A program made the position numbers and the translations under genes. Source: Mesorhizobium sp. (GTDB taxonomy: Bacteria > Pseudomonadota > Alphaproteobacteria > Rhizobiales > Rhizobiaceae). From it: a stretch of 64,000 nt of DNA. The stretch is from NCBI GenBank assembly GCA_004963905.1, contig SUGL01000003.1, positions 124,001 through 188,000 of the forward strand, given 5' to 3'. This document shows positions 48,308-58,264 of the stretch, one piece after another. Numbering within the stretch: the first letter of the stretch is position 1; each line of letters begins with the position of its first letter. The notes beneath the pieces were generated by a model, which had not been told where the DNA came from, searched no databases, and saw nothing but the letters and a program-made list of their open reading frames with translations.

Positions 48308-48508
48308 CTACTGCGCCGGGGCAGCAGGAGGTGTTGCCGGAGCCGGTTCAGCAGGCTTCGAAGCGTCAGGCGAGGCTGGCTTCATAGGCTGCTCGTTGGC
48401 CGGCGGATTGGTGCTCTGAGTGGTCGTTTTGTCTGTCCCGCTGTCGCTGCAAGCCGCAACCCCCAGCAGGGCGAGCGCCGAAACAGACGCTAGAATGAGC
48501 TTCTTCAT
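48308..48508 (-). CDS. Small proline/alanine-rich lipoprotein, hypothetical
   Basis: 66 residues. A lipoprotein signal (MKKLILASVSALALLGVAAC) ends in the lipobox GVAAC with Cys20. The mature part is about 46 residues of Ser/Thr/Pro/Ala with repeated KP/AEP/APA steps and no recognisable domain, so it is probably an unstructured outer-membrane-anchored tether or spacer. GAAGGAGAG precedes the ATG and a strong terminator follows. Such entericidin-like small lipoproteins are common in rhizobia; no function is assigned. Confidence 0.8.
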   Translation of the reverse strand: MKKLILASVSALALLGVAACSDSGTDKTTTQSTNPPANEQPMKPASPDASKPAEPAPATPPAAPAQ

Positions 48509-48681
48509 GGTATCTCTCCTTCAACTAACGCTCACATTTCGGTGAACCGTTGCAGAGGAAATGCATCAAGCGGCCCGCGGGTTTCGTAACGTTGCGTTTC
48601 CAAATGTAACATCAACTGCCGATTGCCGGGGCCGAAACGGCGAATTAACAGAACAAGTTATCGCAAAGAGTGGACAGCAGA

Positions 48682-51600
48682 ATGCCGAAAGCCGCAGCCA
48701 ACGAGAAATGGGATTTCTGGATCGACCGGGGCGGCACCTTCACCGACATCATCGGCCGCGATCCGCAAGGCCAATTGCATCCGCGCAAGCTCCTGTCTGA
48801 GAATCCTGAAGCCTATGCCGATGCCGCCATCCAGGGCATCCGCGACTTGCTTGGGCTCAAATCCGGCGGCGCCATTCCCGCGGACCGGATCGGCGACGTC
48901 AAGATGGGTACCACTGTCGCCACCAACGCGCTGCTCGAGCGCAAGGGCGACCGCGTGCTCCTGCTCACCACCAAGGGTTTTCGCGACGCGCTGCGCATCG
49001 CCTATCAGGCGCGGCCAGATATCTTCGCCAAGGAAATCATCCTGCCGGAGCAGCTCTATGAGCGCGTGATCGAGATCGACGAGCGCGTTCGCGCCGACGG
49101 TTGCGTCGAGCAGCTGCTCGACATCGCTGCCTGTCGCCCGGCGATCGAGCAGGCCAAGGTCGACGGCATCGACGCCGTCGCTGTCGTCTTCATGCACGCC
49201 TGGAAATATCCGGACCACGAAAAAGCTGTGGCCAAGGTCTGCCGCAAGATCGGCTTCAGCCAGATCTCGGTCAGCCACGAGGTCTCGCCGCTCATCAAGC
49301 TGGTCGGCCGCGGCGACACCACGGTGGTCGATGCCTATCTGTCGCCGATCCTGTCGCGCTACGTGCAAAGGGTGGCGGGAGAGTTGGGTGCCGGCCCCCG
49401 CCTGATGTTCATGATGTCGTCGGGCGGGCTGACCGCCGCCGAGATGTTCCAGGGCAAGGACGCGCTGCTGTCGGGTCCGGCCGGCGGCGTCGTCGGCATG
49501 GTCGAGACGGCGAAGCTCGCCGGCTTCGACAAGGTCATCGGCTTCGACATGGGCGGCACTTCGACCGACGTCGCCCATTATGACGGCGAATACGAGCGCG
49601 CCTTCGACACCGAAGTCGCCGGCGTGCGCATCCGCGCGCCGATGATGCGCATCCACACCGTCGCTGCAGGCGGCGGCTCGATCCTGCATTACGAGGCCGG
49701 CCGCTTTCGCGTCGGCCCTGACTCCGCCGGCGCCAATCCCGGGCCTGCCGCCTACCGACGCGGTGGGCCGCTCGCCGTCACCGACGCCAATGTCATGCTC
49801 GGCAAGCTGCAGCCCGATGTCTTCCCGGCGATCTTCGGCCCCAGCCAGAATCAGCCGCTCGACGTCGACGCCGTGCGCGAAAAATTCATGGCTTTGGCCG
49901 CCGAGATCGGCGATGGGCGCTCGCCGGAAGCGGTAGCCGAGGGCTTCGTCACCATCGCCGTCGAGAACATGGCCAACGCCATCAAGAAGATCTCGGTGCA
50001 GCGCGGCTACGATGTCACCGAATACCTCTTGAACTGCTTTGGCGGCGCCGGCGGCCAGCATGCCTGCCTGGTCGCCGACGCGCTCGGCATGGAAGCGGTG
50101 CTCATCCACCCGTTCTCGGGCCTGCTTTCGGCTTATGGCATCGGGCTGTCGACGGTTTTCGCCTCGCGCCAGCAGGCCTTGCTCAAACCGCTCGCCGAAG
50201 AGTCCCGCTCCTCGATCGAGGACCTGATTGCTGCACTGCGCCAAGACGTCATCGCCGAGCTTGCCGCGCAAGGTATTGCGGAAGCCGCCATCGCCTCCAA
50301 GCCGATCCTGCAAATCCGCTATGACGGCACCGATACGGCGCTGCCGGTGAATTTCGAGCATGGCTCGATCTTCCGCGCGAGAGGCGATTTCGAAGCAGCC
50401 CACAAGGCACAGTTCGGCTTCGTCTACGAGAACAAGCCGATGATCGTCGAGGCGGTCGGCGTCGAAGGCAGTGATGCCGGAACCGGCAGACGCGGCGAAA
50501 GTGAATCAGGACTCGAAGACAGAACGGCAAGCCCCTGGCAGAACCGGCAATTCTTTGCCGACGGCGCCTGGCGCGATGCCGGCATTTTCCGGCGCGAGGA
50601 TCTGAAGCCCGGCCATAAGGTGGCCGGCCCCGCGCTCGTCATCGAGCCGAACCAGACCATCGTCGTCGAGCCGGGCTGGCAGGCCGAGATCACGGCCAGG
50701 AATCACGTGCTCCTGCGGCGTATTGAGAAGAAGGCCCGGCAGGCGGCGCTCGGCACCGAAGCCGATCCGGTGATGCTGGAGGTCTTCAACAACCTTTTCA
50801 TGTCGATCGCCGAGCAGATGGGCGTGACGCTGCAGAACACCGCCTATTCGGTCAACATCAAGGAACGGCTGGACTTTTCCTGCGCCGTGTTCGACCGCCA
50901 CGGCGCGCTGGTCGCCAACGCCCCGCACATGCCGGTGCATCTGGGCTCCATGGACCGTTCGGTCGAAACTGTCATCCGCCTGAATTCGGGCGACATCCAT
51001 CCGGGCGACGTCTTCGCGCTCAATGCGCCCTACAATGGCGGCACGCATTTGCCTGACATCACGGTGGTCACCCCGGTGTTCGACGATGCGCGCAAGGAAA
51101 TCCTGTTCTGGGCAGCCTCGCGCGGCCATCACGCCGATGTCGGCGGCACCGCGCCGGGCTCGATGACGCCTCTGGCCACCACCGTCGATGAGGAAGGCGT
51201 GCTGTTCGACAATTTCCGTATCGTCGACCGCGGCCGCTTCCGCGAGAAGGAGCTCGAGGCGCTCCTGACCGACCATCCCTACCCTGCCCGCAATCCGGCC
51301 CAGAACGTCGCCGATCTCAAGGCGCAGATCGCCGCCAACGAAAAAGGCGTGGCGGAGCTGCGCAAGATGGTCGCGCATTTCGGTCTCGACGTCGTCGAGG
51401 CCTATATGGGCCATGTTCAGGATAATGCCGCCGAGAGCGTGCGCCGTGTCCTGGAGCGGCTGCCCGACACTTCGGAATACGAGTACCCCACCGACACCGG
51501 CCAGGTGATCAAGGTGAAGATCACCGTCGATCGCGAAAAGCGCGAGGCGACGGTCGATTTCACCGGCACCTCGCCGGTCATGAAGAACAATTTCAACGCG

Positions 51601-52308
51601 CCGGAGCCGGTCGCCCGGGCCGCCGTGCTCTATGCCTTCCGCGTCATGGTCGAGGACATGATCCCGATGAATGCCGGATGCCTGCGGCCGATCAACCTCG
51701 TCATTCCCGACGGCTGCATGCTCAAACCCGCCTACCCTGCTGCCGTCGTCGCCGGCAATGTCGAGACCTCGCAGCACGTCACCAATGCGCTGTTCGGCGC
51801 CATGGGCGCGATGGCCAACGCGCAAGGCACGATGAACAACCTCACCTTCGGCAACTGGCGATACCAGTATTACGAGACGATCTGCTCCGGCTCGCCGGCC
51901 GGGCAGATGAATTCGGGCCGCGGCTTCGCCGGCACCTCCGGCGTCCACACACATATGACCAATTCGCGGCTCACCGATCCCGAGGTGCTGGAACTGCGCT
52001 TCCCGGTCGTGCTGGAGGATTTCCACATCCGCGAGGGTTCCGGCGGCAAGGGCAAGTGGAACGCCGGAGACGGTACCAAGCGCACCATCCGCTTCCTTGA
52101 AAAAATGGAATGCGCGATCCTCTCCTCACACCGCAACCGCCCGCCCCAGGGTCTGAACGGCGGCGGCGACGGCGAGGCCGGCTCGACCAAGATCAGGCGC
52201 AACGATGGGTCGGTCGATGTGCTGAAGGCCTGCGACCAGACCACGCTCGATGCCGGCGAGGCCGTCGTCGTCGTCACGCCGACGCCCGGCGGATTCGGCA
52301 AGGCGTGA
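48682..52308 (+). CDS. Fused hydantoinase A/B, 5-oxoprolinase family
   Basis: 1208 residues, the full length of ATP-dependent 5-oxoprolinases. The N-terminal HyuA half (about 1-690) shows '[22 protein letters not shown]', '[19 protein letters not shown]', the ASKHA phosphate loop '[22 protein letters not shown]' and '[41 protein letters not shown]'. The C-terminal HyuB half shows '[33 protein letters not shown]', '[12 protein letters not shown]'-like glycine loops and '[19 protein letters not shown]'. It hydrolyses 5-oxoproline to glutamate or a related cyclic amide. The ATG at 48682 is preferred; a GTG at 48670 is possible. It is a single gene. Confidence 0.9.
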   Translation: MPKAAANEKWDFWIDRGGTFTDIIGRDPQGQLHPRKLLSENPEAYADAAIQGIRDLLGLKSGGAIPADRIGDVKMGTTVATNALLERKGDRVLLLTTKGFRDALRIAYQARPDIFAKEIILPEQLYERVIEIDERVRADGCVEQLLDIAACRPAIEQAKVDGIDAVAVVFMHAWKYPDHEKAVAKVCRKIGFSQISVSHEVSPLIKLVGRGDTTVVDAYLSPILSRYVQRVAGELGAGPRLMFMMSSGGLTAAEMFQGKDALLSGPAGGVVGMVETAKLAGFDKVIGFDMGGTSTDVAHYDGEYERAFDTEVAGVRIRAPMMRIHTVAAGGGSILHYEAGRFRVGPDSAGANPGPAAYRRGGPLAVTDANVMLGKLQPDVFPAIFGPSQNQPLDVDAVREKFMALAAEIGDGRSPEAVAEGFVTIAVENMANAIKKISVQRGYDVTEYLLNCFGGAGGQHACLVADALGMEAVLIHPFSGLLSAYGIGLSTVFASRQQALLKPLAEESRSSIEDLIAALRQDVIAELAAQGIAEAAIASKPILQIRYDGTDTALPVNFEHGSIFRARGDFEAAHKAQFGFVYENKPMIVEAVGVEGSDAGTGRRGESESGLEDRTASPWQNRQFFADGAWRDAGIFRREDLKPGHKVAGPALVIEPNQTIVVEPGWQAEITARNHVLLRRIEKKARQAALGTEADPVMLEVFNNLFMSIAEQMGVTLQNTAYSVNIKERLDFSCAVFDRHGALVANAPHMPVHLGSMDRSVETVIRLNSGDIHPGDVFALNAPYNGGTHLPDITVVTPVFDDARKEILFWAASRGHHADVGGTAPGSMTPLATTVDEEGVLFDNFRIVDRGRFREKELEALLTDHPYPARNPAQNVADLKAQIAANEKGVAELRKMVAHFGLDVVEAYMGHVQDNAAESVRRVLERLPDTSEYEYPTDTGQVIKVKITVDREKREATVDFTGTSPVMKNNFNAPEPVARAAVLYAFRVMVEDMIPMNAGCLRPINLVIPDGCMLKPAYPAAVVAGNVETSQHVTNALFGAMGAMANAQGTMNNLTFGNWRYQYYETICSGSPAGQMNSGRGFAGTSGVHTHMTNSRLTDPEVLELRFPVVLEDFHIREGSGGKGKWNAGDGTKRTIRFLEKMECAILSSHRNRPPQGLNGGGDGEAGSTKIRRNDGSVDVLKACDQTTLDAGEAVVVVTPTPGGFGKA

Positions 52309-52335
52309 GGAAAGCGTAAACTTAACGTCAACAGG

Positions 52336-52353
52336 CTGTCACCTGTCTGTCAT
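52336..52353 (+). promoter_or_regulatory. Pho box upstream of btaAB
   Basis: CTGTCAC, a 4-bp spacer CTGT and CTGTCAT form two direct 7-bp repeats in the geometry of a PhoB half-box pair; the rhizobial consensus is CTGTCAT-N4-CTGTCAT, so only one base differs. It lies 50 bp before the btaA start. Betaine lipid genes are PhoB-dependent in Sinorhizobium meliloti. Confidence 0.85.
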
Positions 52354-52402
52354 GACGCTGCGCTACCCGCTTGCGCCAACGCAAACGGGGAATCACCTTG
52401 CC

Positions 52403-53650
52403 ATGTCGGATGTTTCGGGAGAACTCGTTTTTCGGCGCGGCAAGGAAGTTGGAAAAGCGGTCTATCAGAACCGCGCATTGTCGAAGGACGGCATTTCCGA
52501 GCGGCTTTTCGCCTTCCTGTTTTCCGGCCTCGTCTATCCGCAGATCTGGGAGGACCCGGATGTCGACATCGAGGCCATGCAGCTCGGCGCTGGCCATCGC
52601 ATCGTCACAATCGCGTCAGGCGGCTGCAACATTCTGGCTTACCTGACCCGCTCGCCGGCCCGGGTCGACGCCGTCGACCTCAACGCCGCGCACATCGCGC
52701 TGAACCGCATGAAGCTGGAAGCCGTGCGCCATCTGCCGTCGCAGGGCGACCTGTTCCGCTTCTTCGGCGCCGCCGACACCAGCCACAATTCTGACGCCTA
52801 CGACCGTTTCATCGCGCCGCATCTCGATCCGGTCAGCCGCCACTACTGGGAGCGCAGGAACTGGCGCGGCCGACGCCGCATCTCGGTCTTCGACCGCAAC
52901 TTCTATCAGACCGGCCTGCTTGGCCTGTTCATCGCCATGGGTCATCGCGTCGGCAAGCTGTTCGGCGTCGATCCGGCCGGCATCATGAAGGCCGAAAACA
53001 TCGGCGAGCAGCGCCGTTTCTTCAACGAGGAACTGGCGCCGATCTTCGACAAGAAGCTCCTGCGCTGGGCGACGTCGCGCAAGGCCTCGCTGTTCGGCCT
53101 CGGCATCCCGCCGGCACAGTACGATTCGCTGATTACCTCCGGCGACGGCTCGATGGCGAGTGTCCTGAAAGCGCGGCTGGAAAAGCTCGCCTGCGATTTC
53201 CCGCTGAAGAACAACTATTTCGCCTGGCAGGCCTTTGCCCGCCGCTACCCGGAACCCGGCGAGGCTGCGCTTCCCGCCTATCTGGAAAAGCGCAACTACG
53301 AGACGATCCGCGCCAACATCGATCGCGTCGCCATCCATCATGCCAACCTGATCAAATTCCTGGCCGGCAAGGATGCGGGCTCGGTCGACCGTTTCGTCCT
53401 GCTCGACGCGCAGGACTGGATGACGGACGACCTGCTCAACGATCTGTGGACCGAGATCACCCGCACGGCCTCGGTTGGCGCGCGCGTGATCTTCCGCACC
53501 GCGGCCGAGCCCAGCCTGCTGCCCGGCCGTGTCTCCAACTCCCTGCTCGACCAGTGGCACTATGACAGCGAGGCCTCGCGCGAATTCTCGGCCAAGGACC
53601 GCTCGGCGATCTATGGCGGCTTCCATCTCTACGTGAAGCGCGCCGCATGA
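52403..53650 (+). CDS. btaA: S-adenosylmethionine:diacylglycerol 3-amino-3-carboxypropyltransferase
   Basis: 415 residues, DUF3419 family. Signature segments are 'NRALSKDGISERLFAFLFSGLVYPQIWEDPDVDIEAM', the SAM-site 'IVTIASGGCNILAYLTRSPARVDAVDLNAAHIAL' and 'FRTAAEPSLLPGRVSNSLLDQWHYD'. BtaA moves the aminocarboxypropyl group of SAM to diacylglycerol, giving diacylglycerylhomoserine, the first step of DGTS betaine-lipid synthesis. This lipid replaces phospholipids when phosphate is short. A Pho box precedes it. btaB follows with a four-base overlap. The ATG at 52403 is chosen; an earlier open frame runs into the 5-oxoprolinase gene. Confidence 0.93.
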   Translation: MSDVSGELVFRRGKEVGKAVYQNRALSKDGISERLFAFLFSGLVYPQIWEDPDVDIEAMQLGAGHRIVTIASGGCNILAYLTRSPARVDAVDLNAAHIALNRMKLEAVRHLPSQGDLFRFFGAADTSHNSDAYDRFIAPHLDPVSRHYWERRNWRGRRRISVFDRNFYQTGLLGLFIAMGHRVGKLFGVDPAGIMKAENIGEQRRFFNEELAPIFDKKLLRWATSRKASLFGLGIPPAQYDSLITSGDGSMASVLKARLEKLACDFPLKNNYFAWQAFARRYPEPGEAALPAYLEKRNYETIRANIDRVAIHHANLIKFLAGKDAGSVDRFVLLDAQDWMTDDLLNDLWTEITRTASVGARVIFRTAAEPSLLPGRVSNSLLDQWHYDSEASREFSAKDRSAIYGGFHLYVKRAA

Positions 53651-54312
53651 GCACGACGGAGCTGCCGGCCAGCCATGCCGAGCTGATGGATGGCGTCTAT
53701 CGCTGGCAGCGCCACATCTACGACCTCACCCGTAAATACTACCTGCTCGGCCGCGATCGGCTGATCGACGGGTTGGATGTGCCGCGAGGCGGCACCGTGC
53801 TCGAGCTCGGCTGCGGCACCGGCCGCAACATCGTTCTTGCCGCCCGCCGCTATCCGGACGCCCGCTTCTTCGGCCTCGATATCTCGGCCGAAATGCTGGA
53901 AACGGCCAAGGCCGCAATGGCCCGTGAAGGACTTGCGGCAAGGGTCGACCTGGCGCGCGGCGACGCCACGGATTTCGATGCCAGGGCGCTTTTCGGCACC
54001 TCGCATTTCGACCGCGTCTTCGTATCCTATTCGCTGTCGATGATCCCCGGCTGGGAAAGGACGGTTTCGGCGGCGCTCGCCGCGCTTGCACCCGGCGGTT
54101 CGCTGCACGTCGTCGATTTCGGCCAGCAGGAAGGCCTGCCGCGCTGGTTCAGGACGTTGCTGCGCGGCTGGCTGCGGAAATTCCTTGTCGAGCCCCGCGC
54201 CTCGCTGCGCGACGTCCTTGAATCGGAATCCGAGCGGACCGGCGCAACCTTCCATTTCAGAACGCTTTATCGCGGCTATGCCTGGCTCGGCGTGATCGGC
54301 GCTCGAAAGTAG
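53647..54312 (+). CDS. btaB: Diacylglycerylhomoserine N-methyltransferase
   Basis: 221 residues, class I SAM methyltransferase with motif I 'VLELGCGTGRNIVLAARRYP', acidic 'FFGLDISAEML' and 'FVSYSLSMIPGWERTV'. 'HAELMDGVYRWQRHIYDLTRKYYLLGRDRLID' is a BtaB/PmtA-like lipid-substrate N-terminus. It methylates the homoserine head group three times to DGTS. ATGA overlap with btaA shows tight coupling, and the pair is complete. Confidence 0.92.
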   Translation: MSTTELPASHAELMDGVYRWQRHIYDLTRKYYLLGRDRLIDGLDVPRGGTVLELGCGTGRNIVLAARRYPDARFFGLDISAEMLETAKAAMAREGLAARVDLARGDATDFDARALFGTSHFDRVFVSYSLSMIPGWERTVSAALAALAPGGSLHVVDFGQQEGLPRWFRTLLRGWLRKFLVEPRASLRDVLESESERTGATFHFRTLYRGYAWLGVIGARK

Positions 54313-54319
54313 ACAGGTC

Positions 54320-55708
54320 CTACTGGTGTAAGGCTTTCACCAGCGCTGCCACCATCGTCTGCGGCCGGTAACCGAGCTTGGCCGGCGTCAGCCCGAGCCG
54401 CACCACGACCAACTGCTCCGACGGGATGATGGCGACGGTCTGGCCGTCATGGCCTTCCATCCAATAAGTGTCTTTGGGCAGGCCGGCGGCAGTGCCCGCG
54501 CCGGGACTACCCTCGTCACCCGGCCCCTCGATCCAGACCTGACCCTTGCCGTAGACTTTCGATGCCGGCGCGGGTTGCCGCATCCAGTCGACGAAGCCGG
54601 CCGGCAGGATCTGTGCGCCGTTCCAGACGCCGCCCTGCAGCAGGAACTGGCCGAAGCGCGCCCAGTCATGCGCCGTGGCATAGAGATAGGACGAGCCGAC
54701 GAAGGTGCCCTGCTCGTCGGTCTCGAGCACGGCGCTGCGCATGCCGAGCGGCTCGAACAGCGCGGTCCGCGGCCATGCCAGCGCTTTCGCTTTGTCGCCG
54801 ATCGCGTCCTGCCACAGGCGCGACAGCATGACCGCCGTGCCGCTCGAATAGGAAAACACCTTGCCGACCTCGCCGCTGAGCGGTTTGCCGTCCGCGAAGC
54901 CCGCCATGTCCGGCTCGAGATAGAGCATGCGCGTCACGTCGGCGACGTCGCCATAATCCTCGTTGAACTCCAGCCCGCTCGACATCGCCATCATGTCGGC
55001 GAGGCTGATCGCCGCCCGCCCATCGGCCTTCCACGGCGCGAACAGGCCCTTGTTGTCGAGCGCCATCTTGCCGTCCTTCACCAGCGTGCCGACGATCGCC
55101 GCATTCACCGTCTTGGTCATCGACCATCCGAGCAGCGGTGTCTTGACCGAAAAGCCGTCGCCATAGCGTTCCGCGACGATGCGGCCGTTCTTCACCACCA
55201 CGACCGCACGCATGCCGGTCCCGGCCATGGCGGCATCGTCGATGATCTTTGAAACCTCCGGATTTTGTGGCGCATCCACGCGCTCGCCATCGGGCCAGAG
55301 CGCATCTGGCTGCGTCGTCGGGGCGGCCGGCGCCACATGCAGGACGGCCTGCCTTGCCTTGCCGGTGTCGCCATCGGGAACCGACGCGCAGCCGACGCCG
55401 TCGCGCTCGACGGCGACGCTCTTGCCCAGCACCCAGAACAGACCAGCCGAAACCAGTCCCCTCTCCTTGTCGACCGAAACCTTCATCAGGCGAAGCAGCG
55501 GATGGCCCGGCGCCTGAACGTCGACCGCCAGCACATCATTCGGGTCGCGGCCGGCGATGAACATGTTCGAGCAGACGATCTTGGCCGAATAGCCGGAGCC
55601 GACGCGGATCAATTCGGGCGGCGCAAGATAAAGCCAGGCGAAGAGCGCGACCACCGCCAGCACCACGAGCCCCAGCAGCCACTTGATGAATTTCACGACA
55701 GCCCGCAT
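54320..55708 (-). CDS. Serine hydrolase, beta-lactamase (class C/NylB-like) family
   Basis: 462 residues from the ATG at 55706-55708 (GGGGCGGGA upstream). An N-terminal membrane helix ('FIKWLLGLVVLAVVALFAWLYLA') anchors the protein facing the periplasm. The hydrolase has SxxK as 'LLGWSMTKTVNAAIVG', the Tyr motif 'FSYSSGTAVMLSRL' and a C-terminal 'YWMEGHDGQTVAIIPSEQLVVVRLG' (HxG). This set is typical of esterase or 6-aminohexanoate-oligomer-hydrolase-like members rather than true beta-lactamases. A substrate cannot be named. It is convergent with btaB, 8 bp apart. Confidence 0.87.
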   Translation of the reverse strand: MRAVVKFIKWLLGLVVLAVVALFAWLYLAPPELIRVGSGYSAKIVCSNMFIAGRDPNDVLAVDVQAPGHPLLRLMKVSVDKERGLVSAGLFWVLGKSVAVERDGVGCASVPDGDTGKARQAVLHVAPAAPTTQPDALWPDGERVDAPQNPEVSKIIDDAAMAGTGMRAVVVVKNGRIVAERYGDGFSVKTPLLGWSMTKTVNAAIVGTLVKDGKMALDNKGLFAPWKADGRAAISLADMMAMSSGLEFNEDYGDVADVTRMLYLEPDMAGFADGKPLSGEVGKVFSYSSGTAVMLSRLWQDAIGDKAKALAWPRTALFEPLGMRSAVLETDEQGTFVGSSYLYATAHDWARFGQFLLQGGVWNGAQILPAGFVDWMRQPAPASKVYGKGQVWIEGPGDEGSPGAGTAAGLPKDTYWMEGHDGQTVAIIPSEQLVVVRLGLTPAKLGYRPQTMVAALVKALHQ

Positions 55709-55990
55709 CTTTTTCCCGCCCCTCGGATTTTCCGGCACGCTTTATGTCATCGATTTGCCGCCATTGCTTCCGCAAAATCACGACCGATGTCGAGCGCCGT
55801 CAATGGATTATCAACCATGTTCGGCGATCACGGAGGGATGACGCCCAAAAGTGCCAAGCTGCTTTGGGACAACGAGATGCATGAAGAACGGGCGGCCCTG
55901 TGGGGCGGCCGTCCGGAGGGGGCCCGCGTAAGCGACCACCATCGGTGAAAGACCCATCAGCGGCCGGCTGATCCCGGCTCGGGGGATACC

Positions 55991-56782
55991 ATGCGCCGTC
56001 TTGCGGCCATCCTGATGCTTACGCTGTTGGGCGCCTGCTCGACCGTCGAGGATCTTTCGCCGCTGTCGCCGTCATCGCAGACGGTCGCCGTGCACGCGCC
56101 GCGTTTCGAAGATTCCAAACCGCATGTATGGGACAGCGGCGCGCCGTGGAATTATGCCATCCACGGCACCGACGTCTCCAAATACCAGACCTCGGTCGAC
56201 TGGCCGACGGCCAAGGCCAGCGGCATTTCCTTCGCCTTCATCAAGGCGACCGAGGGCGGCGACCGGTTCGACGACTATTTCAACGAACACTGGGCACGCA
56301 CCAAGGCCGCCGGAATCCCGCGCGCGGCCTATCATTTCTTCTATTTCTGCACGCCGGCCGCCACCCAGGCGAGATGGTTCATCGCCAACGTTCCAAGAGA
56401 TGCGTCAGCAATGCCGCCGGTGCTCGACATGGAATGGAACCCGAAGTCGCCGACCTGCCGGCTGCGCCCCGATCCCGCGACCGTGCGCGCCGAGATGACC
56501 ACCTTCCTCGAGATCGTCGAGCGCCATTACGGCAAGAAGCCGATCATCTACACTTCGCTCGACTTCTTCGACGACAACCAACTGGCGACGTTCCGCGGCT
56601 ATCCCTATTGGCTGCGCTCGGTCGCCGGTCATCCGCGTCAGAAGTATGGCAGCCATCCCTTCACGTTCTGGCAATACACCGGCACCGGCATCGTGCCAGG
56701 CATGACCGGCAAGTCCGACATCAACGTTTTCAACGGCTCTGAAGCCGCCTGGAACAAGTGGCTGCGGCAGAACACCCGTTGA
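55991..56782 (+). CDS. Glycoside hydrolase family 25 lysozyme, lipoprotein
   Basis: 263 residues. The lipoprotein signal MRRLAAILMLTLLGAC has lipobox LGAC with Cys16. The GH25 domain follows: 'YAIHGTDVSKYQTSVDWPTAKASGISFAFIKATEGGDRFDDYFNEHWARTKAAGIPRAAYHFF', the catalytic DxE in 'PVLDMEWNPKSPTC', and 'KPIIYTSLDFFDDNQL' near the end. It should cut MurNAc-GlcNAc bonds from the outer-membrane or inner-membrane side of the periplasm. The gene stands alone; the 280 bp before it show no gene. Confidence 0.9.
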   Translation: MRRLAAILMLTLLGACSTVEDLSPLSPSSQTVAVHAPRFEDSKPHVWDSGAPWNYAIHGTDVSKYQTSVDWPTAKASGISFAFIKATEGGDRFDDYFNEHWARTKAAGIPRAAYHFFYFCTPAATQARWFIANVPRDASAMPPVLDMEWNPKSPTCRLRPDPATVRAEMTTFLEIVERHYGKKPIIYTSLDFFDDNQLATFRGYPYWLRSVAGHPRQKYGSHPFTFWQYTGTGIVPGMTGKSDINVFNGSEAAWNKWLRQNTR

Positions 56783-56963
56783 CATCGGCCCCCGTGCCTG
56801 CTTTTCGACACGGCGGGCGGCGATAGTTGCAACCGCTGGTGATGCGGAGCGGCGCAACCCACCAGGGTGCCGAATGGCGCTCCTGGGCTTTGAAATCTAC
56901 GCATGATCCTATTCAGACCCGGCCGGGTGCTATGGATCGTGCGGCGGTCTCGAAAGGGAAGCG

Positions 56964-58142
56964 ATGCGATTGCGCGTTGATATCTTGGCGGCGCTGGTTC
57001 TCGGCGCTTTGGCCTGGCCTGTGGCGGCGCAGGAATGCGGCGGCGATTTCGAAGCCTGGAAACAGGGCGTCGCGGCCGAAGCCAAGGCGGCCGGCGTCGG
57101 CGACGTTGGCCTGGGTGCGCTGGAAGATGCAACGATCGACCAGAAAGTGCTGGCGCGCGACCGCGCCCAGGGTGTGTTCACCCAGACCTTCACCGAATTC
57201 TCGAACCGCATGATCTCGGGCTACCGCCTGAAGCAGGGCGCGGCCAATCTGAAGAAATATGCCGACGTCTTCGCGCGCGCCGAAACGGAGTTCGGCGTCC
57301 AGCCGGCCGTCATCACCGCCTTTTGGGGACTTGAGACCGATTTCGGCGCCGTTCAGGGCGATTTCCATACGCTCGATGCGCTGGTCACGCTCTCGCACGA
57401 TTGCCGCCGGCCCCAGCTCTTCCGGCCGCAGCTGATACCGCTGTTGACCTTGATCGACCGCGGCGTGCTGCCGGCCGACGTCAAGGGCGCCTGGGCCGGC
57501 GAGATAGGCCAGACGCAGATCCTGCCCACCGACTATCTCGCCCGCGGCGTCGACGGCGACGGCGACGGCAAGGTCGATCTCAGGAACAGCGCGCCGGACG
57601 TCATCATGACCACCGCCGACAAGATCGTGTCGCGCGGCTGGAAGCGCGATCAGCCCTGGGTCGAGGAGGTGCGCGTTCCCGACGAAATGCCGTGGGACCA
57701 GACCGGCCGCACCAACAAGCTGCCATTGTCGCAATGGGCCGCGTGGGGCGTCACCAATCCGAACGGCACGCCGCTGGTCGACAACGGCTTGAAGGCCGGT
57801 CTGGCCTTGCCGATGGGCCGCAAGGGCCCCGCCTTCCTGACCTACGACAATTTCGACGTTTATCTGGAATGGAACCAGTCCTTCACCTATGCGCTGACCG
57901 CCGCGGTGCTTGCGACCCGTCTGGCCGGCGCGCCGCAATTCGATCCGCGAACGCCGGAACCCGGCCTCAACGGCGACCAGATGAAGGCGCTGCAGACCAA
58001 GCTCGAGGCCAAGGGCTACGACGTCGGCACGGTCGATGGCATTCTGGGCACCAACACGCGTGAGGCGATCCGTAAGGAGCAGATGCGGCTTGGCCTTCCG
58101 GTCGACGGCTGGCCGACGCCGGAGCTGCTGGCGAAGTTGTAG
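56964..58142 (+). CDS. MltB-like lytic murein transglycosylase with peptidoglycan-binding domain
   Basis: 392 residues. A cleavable signal peptide (MRLRVDILAALVLGALAWPVAAQ) precedes an SLT_2 domain: 'GVQPAVITAFWGLETDFGAVQGDFHTLDALVTLSHDCRRPQLFRPQLI' with catalytic Glu124, and 'GAWAGEIGQTQILPTDYLARGVDGDGDGKVDLRNSAPDVIMT'. The DGDGDGKVD segment resembles the calcium-binding EF-hand-like loop known in E. coli Slt35 (MltB). A C-terminal PG_binding_1 domain (about 335-392, 'LQTKLEAKGYDVGTVDGILGTNTREAIRKEQMRLGLPVDG') follows. No lipobox, so it is soluble and periplasmic. Confidence 0.92.
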   Translation: MRLRVDILAALVLGALAWPVAAQECGGDFEAWKQGVAAEAKAAGVGDVGLGALEDATIDQKVLARDRAQGVFTQTFTEFSNRMISGYRLKQGAANLKKYADVFARAETEFGVQPAVITAFWGLETDFGAVQGDFHTLDALVTLSHDCRRPQLFRPQLIPLLTLIDRGVLPADVKGAWAGEIGQTQILPTDYLARGVDGDGDGKVDLRNSAPDVIMTTADKIVSRGWKRDQPWVEEVRVPDEMPWDQTGRTNKLPLSQWAAWGVTNPNGTPLVDNGLKAGLALPMGRKGPAFLTYDNFDVYLEWNQSFTYALTAAVLATRLAGAPQFDPRTPEPGLNGDQMKALQTKLEAKGYDVGTVDGILGTNTREAIRKEQMRLGLPVDGWPTPELLAKL

Positions 58143-58145
58143 GAC

Positions 58146-58260
<115 letters not shown>

Positions 58261-58264
58261 TTTC

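Noticed and set aside
48658..50403. 581-codon open frame antisense to the 5-oxoprolinase gene
   Set aside because: Shadow frame with no recognisable domain and no SD; the plus strand encodes a full hydantoinase family protein.
55265..55948. 227-codon frame opposite the serine hydrolase gene
   Set aside because: Antisense shadow with no domain and no SD.
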